A DNA stretch of 64,000 nucleotides from Conexibacter sp. CPCC 205762 (lineage in GTDB: Bacteria > Actinomycetota > Thermoleophilia > Solirubrobacterales > Solirubrobacteraceae). The position numbers and the translations under genes are program-made. A model generated the notes under the pieces. The model was not told where the DNA came from and ran no database searches. It worked only from the letters and a program-made list of their open reading frames with translations. Within the stretch, counting starts at the first letter, position 1; the number at the start of each line of letters is the position of its first letter. Below, piece by piece: positions 19,582 through 29,841 of the stretch. The stretch lies in contig NZ_JAUTDN010000033.1 in NCBI RefSeq assembly GCF_030646155.1, forward strand, positions 1 through 64,000, read 5' to 3'.

Positions 19582-20195
19582 CTAGGCCGCCACGACGACG
19601 CGCGCCGGGCGCAGGACGGTCCCGCCGAGCTTGTAGCCCGACTGGTAGACCTCGACGACGGTGCCGGACTCGGCGCCCTCGACCGGCTGCTGCACCATCG
19701 CCTCGTGCTCCATCGGGTCGAACTTCTCGCCGGCCGGCGAGAAGCGCTCGATGCCCGCGCGCGAGAGCGCGGCCAGCAGCTCGTCGTGGACGAGCTTGAT
19801 GCCGGAGGTGAGGTGGTGCTCGGGCTGCGGCGCGCCGCCCTCGGCGCCGGGGGCCTCGGCCGCGGCGAGCGCGCGGTCGAGGTTGTCGAGCGCCGGCAGC
19901 AGCTCCTTCGCGAGCTTGCCGATGCCGCGCTCCTGCGCGACCGCGACGTCGCGCCCCATCCGCTTGCGGAAGTTCTCGAAGTCCGCCTGCGTGCGCTGCG
20001 CCAGCGCCAGGTACTCGTCGGCCTTCGCCGCCTTCGCGACCAGCTCGTCGAGGTCCTGCTGGACTTCGCTGCCGGCCGCGTGCGCCTCGTCCTCGGCGGA
20101 CGTGCCGTGGACGCCGTCGTTGTACTCGTGCGCGTCGGTGACCGCCTCCTCGGCGGTCACCTCCTCACGCGGCTGCTCGTGCTCGGAGCCCATCG

Positions 20196-20199
<4 letters not shown>
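19582..20199 (-). CDS. grpE: nucleotide exchange factor GrpE
   Basis: 205 residues. An acidic N-terminal tail is followed by a long helix (DLDELVAKAAKADEYLALAQ, then RTQADFENFRKRM, the GrpE core) and the C-terminal beta domain with MEHEAMVQQPVEG and VVEVYQSGYKLGGTVLRPARV, the family signature. GrpE releases ADP from DnaK. The ATG overlaps the dnaK stop in ATGA, indicating coupled translation. Confidence 0.95.
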
Positions 20200-22121
<1,922 letters not shown>

Positions 22122-22164
22122 GAATGGAGCTCCTTCGTGGTGCTGCGGGATACGAGAGGAAAAA

Positions 22165-22188
22165 ATCTAAGCGCGAGTATAGAAGATC
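22165..22188 (-). promoter_or_regulatory. candidate dnaK promoter/operator, degenerate HAIR-like site
   Basis: On the minus strand the site reads GATCT-N12-CTTAGAT, sharing the outer bases and spacing of the perfect repeat before clpB but with a mismatched left half. TATACT within it (22181-22176) could serve as a -10 element. It lies about 45 bases upstream of the dnaK start and right after the nth stop. Confidence 0.5.
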
Positions 22189-22914
22189 TCAGCCGCGGCG
22201 ACTGGGACAGATCCGTCTCAGCACGCAGATGGCGCAGTCAGGTCTGCGCGCATGACAGGTGCGGCGGCCATGACGCAGCAGATTGACGTGGAACTCCAGC
22301 TCCTGGCCTCTCGGCGAGAGGTCGAGCATCTCGTCGTGCAGCTCCTCGAACGGCGCGCCCGGCCGCAGCAGCCGCAGCCGCATCCCGACGCGCGAGACGT
22401 GCGTGTCGACCGGCACGTCGCGCAGGCCGTAGGCGAACAGCAGCACGCACGCCGCCGTCTTGCGCCCGACGCCCGGCAGCGCGCACAGGTAGCGCTGCCC
22501 CTCCGGCACGCTCGCGTCGCGCAGGAACGAGAGGTCGAGCCCGCTCCCCTCCGGCGTCGCGTCGATCGCGCGCAGGATCTCCTGGATCCGCTTCGACTTG
22601 ACCTTCGAGATGCCGCCGGGGCGGATCGCCTCCTCGACGGCGGCGTTGGGCGCCTCCATCACCGCCTGCCAGCCGTCGAAGCGCTCGCGCAGCCGCTCGT
22701 AGGCGATGTCGCGGTTGCGATCGTTGGTCGACTGCGACAGGACCGTCAGCACCAGCTCGTCGAGCGGCTGCTCGTGCGGCGGCATGATCGGGATCCCATA
22801 GACGGTCCGCAGCTTGTCGCGGATCGCGGCGACCCTGCGGCGCGCCGGCGATCTCCATTCGCCCTTCGGGATCGTGACGAGCGCCTCGCCCTCGGCGTCG
22901 GTCTTGCGCGCCAT
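22189..22914 (-). CDS. nth: endonuclease III (DNA glycosylase/AP lyase)
   Basis: 241 residues. Base-excision repair of oxidised pyrimidines. Helix-hairpin-helix LPGVGRKTAACVLLFAYG contains the catalytic Lys; the catalytic Asp is in VPVDTHVSRVGMRL. C-terminal cysteines in C-x6-C-x2-C-x5-C (CHARRPDCAICVLRRICP) build the 4Fe-4S loop. A 25-residue leader precedes the family core. It starts one base after the PfkB-kinase stop, so the two are probably co-transcribed, and ends at the dnaK promoter region. Confidence 0.94.
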   Translation of the reverse strand: MARKTDAEGEALVTIPKGEWRSPARRRVAAIRDKLRTVYGIPIMPPHEQPLDELVLTVLSQSTNDRNRDIAYERLRERFDGWQAVMEAPNAAVEEAIRPGGISKVKSKRIQEILRAIDATPEGSGLDLSFLRDASVPEGQRYLCALPGVGRKTAACVLLFAYGLRDVPVDTHVSRVGMRLRLLRPGAPFEELHDEMLDLSPRGQELEFHVNLLRHGRRTCHARRPDCAICVLRRICPSRRG

Positions 22915-22915
22915 C

Positions 22916-23812
22916 TCAGTCGAGCGCGCTCCAGCGCTCGGTCGCGCGCGCGGAGGCCTCGACGGCGTCGCGCAGCGCGGCCGCGGCGGCGGCCGGGTAC
23001 CAGCCGCTCAGCGCCAGCCGCGCCAGCAGCACGCCGGTCAGCGTGTCGCCCGCGCCGATCGTCGAGCGCACCTGCGCCGGCACGCCCGGGACGTCCGCTC
23101 TCAGCTCGCCGCGCAGGATCGCGCCGCCCGGCCCGAGCGTCAGCACGACCATCCGCGCGCCGCCCTTCAGCAGCGCCCGCGCCGCCTGCTCGGGGTCGCT
23201 CTCGCCGGTCATCAGCTCGGCCTCGGCGGCGGTCGCGCGCACCAGCAGCGCGTCGCGCACGCAGGCGTTCGCGAACGACTGCGCCTGCGAGCGCAGTCTC
23301 CAGCGGTTGAGCCGCAGGTTCGGGTCCAGCACGATCGGCAGCCCCTGCGCGAGCGCCTGCTCGCGCAGCGACAGCACCAGCTCGCGCTCGTCCGGGTCGA
23401 CCAGCACGTTCGTGCTCAGCAGCAGGCCGCTGGCGGCTCTGAGGGCCTCCTCGACGCGCCCGGAGAGGGCCTTCAGCACGGCGCGCTGATCGGCGCCGTA
23501 CAGCTCGTAGCGCGGCTCGCCGGCGCCGTCGACGAGCGCGAAGGCGAGCCGCGTCTGCGTCTCCGGCGCGAGCGCGAAGAAGCGCAGGTCGACCCCCTCC
23601 CGCTCCAGCCGCTCGCGCAGCCAGCGGCCCCAGCTGTCGTCGCCGGCGCCGCCGCCGAGCATCACCCTGGCGCCGTGACGGGCCGCGACGACGGCGACGT
23701 TGGCGGTCGCGCCGCCGGGCGCGGGGACGAACGCGTCGGCCGCGGCGAGGTCGGCGAGCGGCCGTTCGCAGATCAGGTCGACGAGGGCTTCACCGAGGGC
23801 CAGAACGCTCAC
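22916..23812 (-). CDS. PfkB-family carbohydrate kinase (ribokinase/fructokinase-like)
   Basis: 298 residues from the GTG at 23812; another GTG at 23836 is possible and neither has a good ribosome site. The fold begins VLALGEALVDL. PfkB signature 1 is APGGATANVAVVAARHG near residue 40, and signature 2 is STIGAGDTLTGVLLARL near 255, with the catalytic Asp in GAGD. Sequence suggests a fructokinase-like enzyme phosphorylating a sugar with ATP, but the substrate cannot be fixed. Neighbour nth gives no metabolic hint. Confidence 0.88.
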   Translation of the reverse strand: MSVLALGEALVDLICERPLADLAAADAFVPAPGGATANVAVVAARHGARVMLGGGAGDDSWGRWLRERLEREGVDLRFFALAPETQTRLAFALVDGAGEPRYELYGADQRAVLKALSGRVEEALRAASGLLLSTNVLVDPDERELVLSLREQALAQGLPIVLDPNLRLNRWRLRSQAQSFANACVRDALLVRATAAEAELMTGESDPEQAARALLKGGARMVVLTLGPGGAILRGELRADVPGVPAQVRSTIGAGDTLTGVLLARLALSGWYPAAAAAALRDAVEASARATERWSALD

Positions 23813-23864
23813 GCACGGGAAGGTAGCCCCTGGCACCCCCGCGTGGCTATAGGCTCGCCCCCTC

Positions 23865-24677
23865 GTGGAGGTGACGGATCACACCGGGGAGCTGGACGGG
23901 CAGCCGGTCTTCTGGCGCTCGGCGCCGACGCCGCAGCCCGGCGAGACGCCGACGCTGTACGTCCACGGCGTCCCCACCAGCAGCGACGACTGGCTGCCGT
24001 TCCTGACGCTGACCGGCGGCCTCGCGCCCGACCTGCTCGGCTTCGGCCGCTCCGGCAAGGGCGGGCAGAACGACTACTCGATCGAGGGGATCGCGAGCTT
24101 CGTCGAGCGCTTCCTCGACCTCGTCGGCGTGCCGCGCGTGAAGCTGGTCGTGCACGACTGGGGCTCGGCCGCGCTGGCGTGGGCGATCCGCAACCCCGAG
24201 CGGGTCGAGAAGCTCGTGATCGTCGACGCCGTCCCGCTGCTGCCGGGCTACCGCTGGCACCGCGTCGCGCGCCTCTGGCGCGCGCCGGGAATCGGCGAGC
24301 TGGCGATGGGGCTGACCTTCAAGCTGACGCTGCGCCGCGCGCTGCGCGACGGCTTCGCCGGCCCCGTGCCGAGCGCCTTCACGAGCGCGGCCTGGCGCCA
24401 TTTCGACCAGGGCACGCAGCGCGCGATCCTGCGGCTCTACCGCAGCGCTCCGGAATCGCGACTGGCAGAGGCGGGGAGAGATCTCTCATCTCTGACGATG
24501 CCGACATTGGTAGTTTGGGGCGCGCTCGACCCCTACATCCCACCTCGTTTCGGTGACGACTACGCCGCGAGGATCTCCGGGAGCAGGGTCGAACACGTCA
24601 CGAACGCCGGACACTGGCCCTGGGTCGACAGGGCCGAGCTGATCACCAGAATTGCCACGTTCCTCGGGGACAACTGA
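23865..24677 (+). CDS. alpha/beta hydrolase, haloalkane dehalogenase/epoxide hydrolase type
   Basis: 270 residues. The oxyanion segment is YVHGVPTSSDDWLPF; the nucleophile elbow is VVHDWGSAALAW, with Asp in place of Ser, the hallmark of haloalkane dehalogenases and epoxide hydrolases. The acid is likely in VVWGALDPYIPP and the His in NAGHWPWVD. HGxPTSS and HDWGS are closest to haloalkane dehalogenases. Start: GTG 23865, or GTG 23871 two codons later; TATAGG at 23849 may be the -10, giving a very short leader. It diverges from the PfkB kinase. Natural substrate unknown. Confidence 0.85.
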   Translation: MEVTDHTGELDGQPVFWRSAPTPQPGETPTLYVHGVPTSSDDWLPFLTLTGGLAPDLLGFGRSGKGGQNDYSIEGIASFVERFLDLVGVPRVKLVVHDWGSAALAWAIRNPERVEKLVIVDAVPLLPGYRWHRVARLWRAPGIGELAMGLTFKLTLRRALRDGFAGPVPSAFTSAAWRHFDQGTQRAILRLYRSAPESRLAEAGRDLSSLTMPTLVVWGALDPYIPPRFGDDYAARISGSRVEHVTNAGHWPWVDRAELITRIATFLGDN

Positions 24678-25227
24678 CCTTCGCGCCCGGACCCTGCGCG
24701 GAGCTGCGACAGCGCTGCTGCTGCTCGCGCTCCTGGGGGCCTGGACGGCCGCTGCGCCGGCCGGCGCCGACGCCGCCGCCCCTGCGCCCGCTGCCGCCGC
24801 GTCCTCCGGCCCGACGGCCGCCGCCGCCCGCGCGGACTTCGGCGCGGCGATCCTCGCGGAGCTGAACCGCATACGCGCCCGCGCCGGTCTGCCCGACGTC
24901 CGCCGCGACGAGCGGATGAGCCGCACCGCCGCCGCGCACTCGCGCGACATGGGCCGGCGCGGCTACTTCGCCCACGGCGAGTGGGGCAGCCGCGTCGCGC
25001 GCGCCTCCGGCTCGGCTCACGCGGTCGGCGAGGTGCTCGGCTGGATGGCCCACTCCAGCCCGCGTCGCGAGGCGCGCAAGATGGTGCGCGGCTGGCTCGA
25101 CTCGCCGCCGCATCGCGAGGTCCTGCTCGAACGCGACTTCCGCCGCGTCGGCCTCGGCCGCGCGACCGGCCGCCTGCAGGGCCTGAACGCGGCGATATGG
25201 ACCGTCGACTGGGCCTCGGCGCGCTGA
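24652..25227 (+). CDS. secreted CAP-domain (SCP/PR-1/YkwD-like) protein
   Basis: 191 residues from TTG 24652, which overlaps the hydrolase by 26 bases; the start is the best available in frame. A signal peptide (TALLLLALLGAWTAAAPAGADA) and an Ala/Pro linker precede the CAP domain: AELNRIRARAGLPDVRRDER, TAAAHSRDMGRRGYFAHG (CAP1-like His), VGEVLGWM and MVRGWLDSPPHREVLL (CAP2-like). Family members in bacteria are exported; catalytic activity is uncertain. It overlaps the next gene by 31 bases, suggesting a three-gene operon. Confidence 0.85.
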   Translation: MPRSSGTTDLRARTLRGAATALLLLALLGAWTAAAPAGADAAAPAPAAAASSGPTAAAARADFGAAILAELNRIRARAGLPDVRRDERMSRTAAAHSRDMGRRGYFAHGEWGSRVARASGSAHAVGEVLGWMAHSSPRREARKMVRGWLDSPPHREVLLERDFRRVGLGRATGRLQGLNAAIWTVDWASAR

Positions 25228-27005
25228 GCGCGTCAGCTGCGGTCGCCGCGCCCGCCGGCGTCAGCGGTCGAAGCGGCGACAGCCCGATCGCGCGCTGGGC
25301 GCCGGCGCTGCTGTCAGCCGTGCTGGCGGCGGTCTACGTCGCGTGGGCGCCGCCGAGCCTCGACCTGGCCGCGAGCGAGTACCGCGTCTGGCTGTTCGGC
25401 GACCAGGGCCTGTCGCTGTGGGACCTGCAGTGGTACGGCGGCCACCACATGCCCGGGTACAGCGTGCTGCTGCCGCCGCTGGGCTGGCTGCTCGGCCCGC
25501 GCCTGCTCGGCGCCCTCTGCGTCGTCGCCGCCAGCGCGCTGTTCGCGAAGCTCGCGCGCGACCGCTTCGGCGCGCGGGCGCTGCTCGGCGCGCTCTGGTT
25601 CGCGCTCGGCAGCGCGACGATCCTCTTCAGCGGGCGGATCACGTTCGCGCTCGGGCTGGCGCCGGCGCTCGCCGCGCTGGTCGCCTTCGAGCGGGCCGGC
25701 GCCGCCGCGCCGCGCTCGCGGCGCCGCCGGCTGCTGACGGCGCTGTCGCTGCTGTGCGGACTGCTGAGCGCGCTCGCCAGCCCGGTCGCCGCGCTGTTCC
25801 TCGCGATGGCCGCCGTCGCCGTCGTGCTGGCGCAGCCGCTGCCGCCGCGCGAACCGGACGCGGCTGCCGCCGGCGACGCGCCCGGCGCCCTCGTGCGCGA
25901 GCCGGACGCCGCTGCCGCCGGCGACGCGCCCGGCCGGGCCGCCTCCCTGCGCGCGCTGATGAGCTTCGAACGCGCCGGCGGCATCGCGCTCGCGGCCGCC
26001 GCGATGGTGCCGGTGCTGGCACTGTCGGTCGCCTTCCCGGAGGGCGGCGTCGAGCCGTTCGTGCTCTCCTCCTACTGGCCGGTGCCGGCAACCGCCGCGC
26101 TCGCGCTGCGGCTGATTCCTCGCGAGCTGCGGGCGCTGCGGATCGCGATCGTCCTCTACGCGCTCGGCTGCACCGCCGCGTTCGTGCTCGACACGCCGCT
26201 CGGCGGCAACGCCGCCCGCCTCGGTGCGCTCTGCGCCGGGCCGGTCTTCGCGCTCGCGCTGTGGCCGCGGCGGCGGCTGGCGCTCGCGCTGCTGGCGCTG
26301 CCGCTGCTCTACTGGCAGTGGACGTCGGCGATCCACGACGTGCGCGTGACGCACGGCGACCCGAGCGTCGAGCAGTCGTTCTACGCGCCGCTCAACGCCT
26401 TCCTCGACGGCGCCGACCCGGACGGGATCGCCGGCCGCGTCGAGATCCCCTTCACGAAGCTGCACTGGGAGGCGCGCTGGGTCGCGCCGCGCCATCCGCT
26501 CGCGCGCGGCTGGGAGCGCCAGCTCGACGAGAAGGTCAACCCGATCTTCTACGACGGCGACCCGACCGCGGACAGCTACCGCGCCTGGCTGCAGCGGAGC
26601 GGCGTGCGCTGGGTCGCGCTGCCGCGGACGCGCTTCGACTACACGGCGCGGGCGGAGGCGAGACTGGTCGCGAACGGCCTGCCGTACCTGCGCGAGGTCT
26701 GGTCCGACGCGCGCTGGCGCGTCTTCGAGGTCGACGGCGCGACGGGGCTGACGAGCGGACCCGGCAGGGTCGTCGCGGCCGGCCCCGACACGGTCGCGCT
26801 CGACGTCGAGCGACCCGGCACGGTGCGGCTGCGGATGCACTGGACGCCGTACTGGCAGGTCGCGCGCGGCGACGCCTGCGTCGCGCCGGTGTCGGTCCCG
26901 GGCGGCGAGGACCAGACGGAGCTGCGCGTCGCCAGAGCCGGCCGGGTCGAGCTGACGACGAGCTTCGCGCTCGGCCGCGTGGGTGCGGTCAGCCCCCGTT
27001 GCTGA
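25197..27005 (+). CDS. large polytopic membrane protein, GT-C glycosyltransferase-like
   Basis: 602 residues from ATG 25197. About nine to eleven hydrophobic segments span residues 35-380 (for example APALLSAVLAAVYVAW, LLGALCVVAASALFA, LLTALSLLCGLLSALA), followed by a ~220-residue soluble C-terminal domain. The loop after the first helix (LWDLQWYGGHHMPGYSVLLP) resembles the first extracytoplasmic loop of GT-C enzymes using polyprenyl-phosphate sugars, but a clear Asp-x-Asp/Glu motif is lacking. A perfect 13-residue duplication lies in one loop. Call is tentative. Confidence 0.6.
   Translation: MDRRLGLGALSASAAVAAPAGVSGRSGDSPIARWAPALLSAVLAAVYVAWAPPSLDLAASEYRVWLFGDQGLSLWDLQWYGGHHMPGYSVLLPPLGWLLGPRLLGALCVVAASALFAKLARDRFGARALLGALWFALGSATILFSGRITFALGLAPALAALVAFERAGAAAPRSRRRRLLTALSLLCGLLSALASPVAALFLAMAAVAVVLAQPLPPREPDAAAAGDAPGALVREPDAAAAGDAPGRAASLRALMSFERAGGIALAAAAMVPVLALSVAFPEGGVEPFVLSSYWPVPATAALALRLIPRELRALRIAIVLYALGCTAAFVLDTPLGGNAARLGALCAGPVFALALWPRRRLALALLALPLLYWQWTSAIHDVRVTHGDPSVEQSFYAPLNAFLDGADPDGIAGRVEIPFTKLHWEARWVAPRHPLARGWERQLDEKVNPIFYDGDPTADSYRAWLQRSGVRWVALPRTRFDYTARAEARLVANGLPYLREVWSDARWRVFEVDGATGLTSGPGRVVAAGPDTVALDVERPGTVRLRMHWTPYWQVARGDACVAPVSVPGGEDQTELRVARAGRVELTTSFALGRVGAVSPRC
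25848..25934 (+). repeat. 48-bp in-frame tandem duplication in a membrane-protein loop
   Basis: Two units starting at 25848 and 25896 each encode REPDAAAAGDAPG; the DNA differs only at a few third positions. The unit inserts a 16-residue Ala/Asp/Pro-rich linker between membrane segments. Its near-identity suggests slippage or a recent duplication. Confidence 0.85.
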
Positions 27006-27077
27006 CGGGTGAGAACCCGCTCACGAACGGGTGAGAAGTCGCTTACCGTGGGTAAGACCGTGATCCGAGATAGGATG
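27005..27077 (+). promoter_or_regulatory. phased direct repeats and promoter upstream of inositol-lipid genes
   Basis: GGGTGAGAA at 27007 and 27029 and the related GGGTAAGAC at 27050 are spaced 22 and 21 bases, two helical turns, so they face one side of the DNA. The first two are part of an exact 11-base match ACGGGTGAGAA. TAGGAT at 27071-27076 is a plausible -10 element, giving a very short leader before the ATG at 27089. This looks like a multi-site operator for a response regulator or repressor. Confidence 0.6.
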
Positions 27078-27088
27078 CGAGTTTCCGC

Positions 27089-27871
27089 ATGATTCGATCG
27101 CTTCGCAACTTCGAGCGGCGGGTGCTCCCACATGGCGTGGGAGATCTGGTCCGGCAGCTGCTGCTCTTCGCAGCGGCCTACTACTGCTACCAGATCGTCC
27201 GCGGGATGGTCGACGGCAAGGGCGCCGTCGCCGCCTGGAACGCCACCAAGATCATCAACCTCGAGCACTCGCTGCATGTCTTCGTCGAGCCGAGCGTGCA
27301 GTCGTGGGCTGCCTCGACCGGCTGGATCTCGGACTTCGCGGCGTGGATGTACATCAACAGCCACTTCGTCGTGACGGTCGGCTCGCTCGCCTTCATCTAC
27401 CTCTTCCGCAACGAGGCCTTCTACTTCGTGCGGAACATGTTCATGGTCGCGATGGGGATCGCGCTGATCGGCTACGCCTCGTTCCCGACGGCGCCGCCGC
27501 GGCTGATGCCCGAGTGGGGCTTCACCGACACCGTCGCCGCGTTCACCGGCGTGCGGGTCGAGAACGAGCCGGTCTCGGCGCTGCTGAACCTGTACGCCGC
27601 CGTGCCCTCGATGCACTGCTGCTTCGCGCTGATGATCGGCTGGCCGATGGCCCGCCTCGTCAAGCCCAAGCCGCTGAAGGTCCTCTGGTTCCTGTATCCA
27701 TTCCTCGTCATGTTCGTGGTCGTGGCGACAGGCAACCACTACGTCTTCGACGCCGCACTGGGCGCCGCGACCGCCGGCATCTCGGCGCTCGTCGCGTGGC
27801 AGCTGTTCGGGCGTCTGCGCCCGGCTGCCTGGTCCTTCGGCCAGGTCGAGCGCGCCGAGGCGACTGCCTGA
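27089..27871 (+). CDS. PAP2-superfamily membrane phosphatase/inositolphosphotransferase
   Basis: 260 residues with about six transmembrane helices. The C-terminal phosphatase motifs of the PAP2 family are visible: YAAVPSMHCCFALMIGWP (PSMH, catalytic His) and VVVATGNHYVFDAALG (G-N-H-Y-x-x-D, second catalytic His and Asp). The form matches the Aur1/Ipt1-like subgroup linked to inositol lipids. The gene overlaps the following CDP-alcohol phosphatidyltransferase by one base (TGATG) and heads an operon with inositol-1-phosphate synthase. It may dephosphorylate phosphatidylinositol phosphate, or transfer an inositol phosphate head group. Confidence 0.85.
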   Translation: MIRSLRNFERRVLPHGVGDLVRQLLLFAAAYYCYQIVRGMVDGKGAVAAWNATKIINLEHSLHVFVEPSVQSWAASTGWISDFAAWMYINSHFVVTVGSLAFIYLFRNEAFYFVRNMFMVAMGIALIGYASFPTAPPRLMPEWGFTDTVAAFTGVRVENEPVSALLNLYAAVPSMHCCFALMIGWPMARLVKPKPLKVLWFLYPFLVMFVVVATGNHYVFDAALGAATAGISALVAWQLFGRLRPAAWSFGQVERAEATA

Positions 27872-28527
27872 TGTCGACAGCCCAGCCCGGAGACGGCCGC
27901 CGCCGCGGCGGCGAGTCGCGCGCCCGCGGCGAGCTGTCGGAGACGATGCGCAACAAGCTGATCGAGTCGCGGCTGACGCCGAACGCGATCTCGCTGACCG
28001 GCCTCGTCGGCAACCTGATCGCCGCCGCGCTGGTGTGGCAGAGATACTTCTTCCTCGCCGGCATCGCCTTCATCCTCGGCTCCGTCTGCGACACGCTCGA
28101 CGGCCGCTACTCGCGCATGTCGGGCAAGGGGACGCCGTTCGGCGCCTTCCTCGACTCGACGCTCGACCGCGTCGAGGAGGGGATCGTGCTGACCGCGGTC
28201 GCCTGGTACTTCTCGAAGACCGGCGACGACGTCGCGGTCGCGGCGGTCGTGGTCGCGGTGCTGTTCTCGCTGATGGTCTCCTACACGCGCGCCCGTGCCG
28301 AGGCGCTCGGGATCGAGTGCAAGGTCGGGATCGCCTCGCGTGCGATCCGCGTCGTGATCCTCTCGATCGGCCTGCTGTTCGCCAAGGGCGCCGGGCTCGG
28401 CGACTTCGAGCTGCTCGCCCCGGCGGTCTACGTGCTGGCCGTGCTGACGGTCTTCACCACCTTCCAGCGGATCTTCCACGTGCGCAGACAGATGCTCATC
28501 GCGGCCAGATCCGCAACATCTGTGTAA
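27871..28527 (+). CDS. CDP-alcohol phosphatidyltransferase, probable phosphatidylinositol-phosphate synthase
   Basis: 218 residues. The family motif D-G-x2-A/S-R-x8-G-x3-D-x3-D is seen as DGRYSRMSGKGTPFGAFLD followed by STLD, near residues 78-100, with Ser where Ala is commonest. Five to six helices follow (LFSLMVSYTRARAEALG is the typical mid-protein segment). Such enzymes join CDP-diacylglycerol to an alcohol; with inositol-1-phosphate synthase next door, the likely acceptor is inositol 1-phosphate, as for mycobacterial PgsA1. Phosphatidylglycerol-phosphate synthase is a less likely alternative. Confidence 0.87.
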   Translation: MSTAQPGDGRRRGGESRARGELSETMRNKLIESRLTPNAISLTGLVGNLIAAALVWQRYFFLAGIAFILGSVCDTLDGRYSRMSGKGTPFGAFLDSTLDRVEEGIVLTAVAWYFSKTGDDVAVAAVVVAVLFSLMVSYTRARAEALGIECKVGIASRAIRVVILSIGLLFAKGAGLGDFELLAPAVYVLAVLTVFTTFQRIFHVRRQMLIAARSATSV

Positions 28528-28584
28528 CCACAGGCGTTCGTCGGGGTCTTTCCCGACAGCATCCTTCAGGAGGAAACACCCCAA

Positions 28585-29757
28585 GTGACCAACGCTTCCA
28601 CCAACGGCGCGAGCCGTTACCAGGCCGACAAGGTCCGCGTCGCCATCATCGGCGTCGGCAACTGCGCCAACTCGTTCATCCAGGGCGTCCAGTACTACAG
28701 AGACGCCGATCCGAACGAGCGCGTCCCCGGCCTCATGCATGTCGACCTCGGCGGCTACCACGTCCGTGACATCGAGTTCACGGCCGCCTTCGACATCGAC
28801 GCGGACAAGGTCGGCAAGGATCTGGGCGAGGCGATCTGGTCCGGCCAGAACGACACGATCAGATTCGCCGACGTCCCGAGACTCGGCGTCACCGTCCAGC
28901 GCGGCATGACGCACGACGGCCTCGGCAAGTACCTGTCGCAGAAGATCAGAAAGGCCGACGGCCCGACGGCCGACATCGTCCAGATCCTCAAGGACACGAA
29001 GACCGACGTCGTCGTCTCCTACCTGCCGGTCGGCTCCGAGCAGGCGACGAAGTGGTACGTCGAGCAGGTCATCGAGGCCGGCTGCGGCTTCGTCAACTGC
29101 ATCCCGGTCTTCATCGCGTCCGAGACCTACTGGGACGACCGCTTCAAGAAGGCCAACCTGCCGATCGTCGGCGACGACATCAAGTCGCAGGTCGGCGCGA
29201 CGATCACGCACCGCAACCTCGCGCGCCTCTTCCACGAGCGCGGCGTCAAGCTCGAGCACACCTCGCAGCTGAACGTCGGCGGCAACATGGACTTCTTCAA
29301 CATGCTCGAGCGCGAGCGGCTCGAGTCGAAGAAGATCTCGAAGACGAACGCCGTCACCTCGGTCGCCGGTCTCGAGCTGCCCGCCAGAGACGTCCACGTC
29401 GGCCCGTCGGACTACGTGCCGTGGCTGACCGACCGCAAGTGGGCCCACATCCGCCTCGAGGGCAGAGCGTTCGGCGACGTGCCGCTGATCGCCGAGCTGA
29501 AGCTCGAGGTGTGGGACTCGCCGAACTCCGCCGGCATCGTCACCGACGCCGTGCGCTGCTGCAAGCTGGCGCTCAACCACGGCGTCGGCGGCCAGCTCGA
29601 CGGCCCCAGCTCGTACCTGATGAAGTCGCCGCAGAACCAGCGCCCCGACGACGAGGCACGCAACGACACCGAGACCTTCATCGCGCAGTACGGCAAGAAG
29701 GTCGGCACCGCGCCGACCGGCGCCAGCGCCCCGGTCGCGGCCGACGGCGACGCCTAG
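28585..29757 (+). CDS. ino1: myo-inositol-1-phosphate synthase
   Basis: Converts glucose-6-phosphate to inositol-1-phosphate using NAD. 390 residues from GTG 28585 with AGGAGG twelve bases upstream. Rossmann motif VRVAIIGVGNCANSFIQGVQ near 17-36; further family signatures SYLPVGSEQATKWY, NCIPVFIAS, LPIVGDDIKSQVGATITHR and LNVGGNMDFFNML with conserved lysines (ISKTNAV region). Short actinobacterial/archaeal form. Start and codon bias (C-ending, AGA for Arg) suggest high expression. The gene ends at a strong terminator and supplies the substrate of the preceding phosphatidyltransferase. Confidence 0.96.
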   Translation: MTNASTNGASRYQADKVRVAIIGVGNCANSFIQGVQYYRDADPNERVPGLMHVDLGGYHVRDIEFTAAFDIDADKVGKDLGEAIWSGQNDTIRFADVPRLGVTVQRGMTHDGLGKYLSQKIRKADGPTADIVQILKDTKTDVVVSYLPVGSEQATKWYVEQVIEAGCGFVNCIPVFIASETYWDDRFKKANLPIVGDDIKSQVGATITHRNLARLFHERGVKLEHTSQLNVGGNMDFFNMLERERLESKKISKTNAVTSVAGLELPARDVHVGPSDYVPWLTDRKWAHIRLEGRAFGDVPLIAELKLEVWDSPNSAGIVTDAVRCCKLALNHGVGGQLDGPSSYLMKSPQNQRPDDEARNDTETFIAQYGKKVGTAPTGASAPVAADGDA

Positions 29758-29785
29758 GCGTCCAGCCGCATACCGCAGGATTTGC

Positions 29786-29811
29786 AACGGCCCGCCGCTC
29801 GGCGGGCCGTT
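29786..29811 (+). terminator. intrinsic terminator after ino1
   Basis: AACGGCCCGCC pairs perfectly with GGCGGGCCGTT over a four-base loop (GCTC), followed by the pyrimidine-rich TTCGCGTTCTC run. It separates the inositol genes from the glycosyltransferase downstream. Confidence 0.85.
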
Positions 29812-29841
29812 CGCGTTCTCAGGGCTCTATCCTCCGGAGCC

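Noticed and set aside
22122..22188. A CIRCE-type (HrcA) operator before dnaK
   Set aside because: The CIRCE consensus TTAGCACTC-N9-GAGTGCTAA is not present; the visible signal matches the clpB repeat instead.
24981..25196. N-terminal extension of the GT-C-like membrane protein inside the CAP gene
   Set aside because: The extension is Arg/Gly/Pro-rich without signal; the start at 25197 precedes the first hydrophobic segments.
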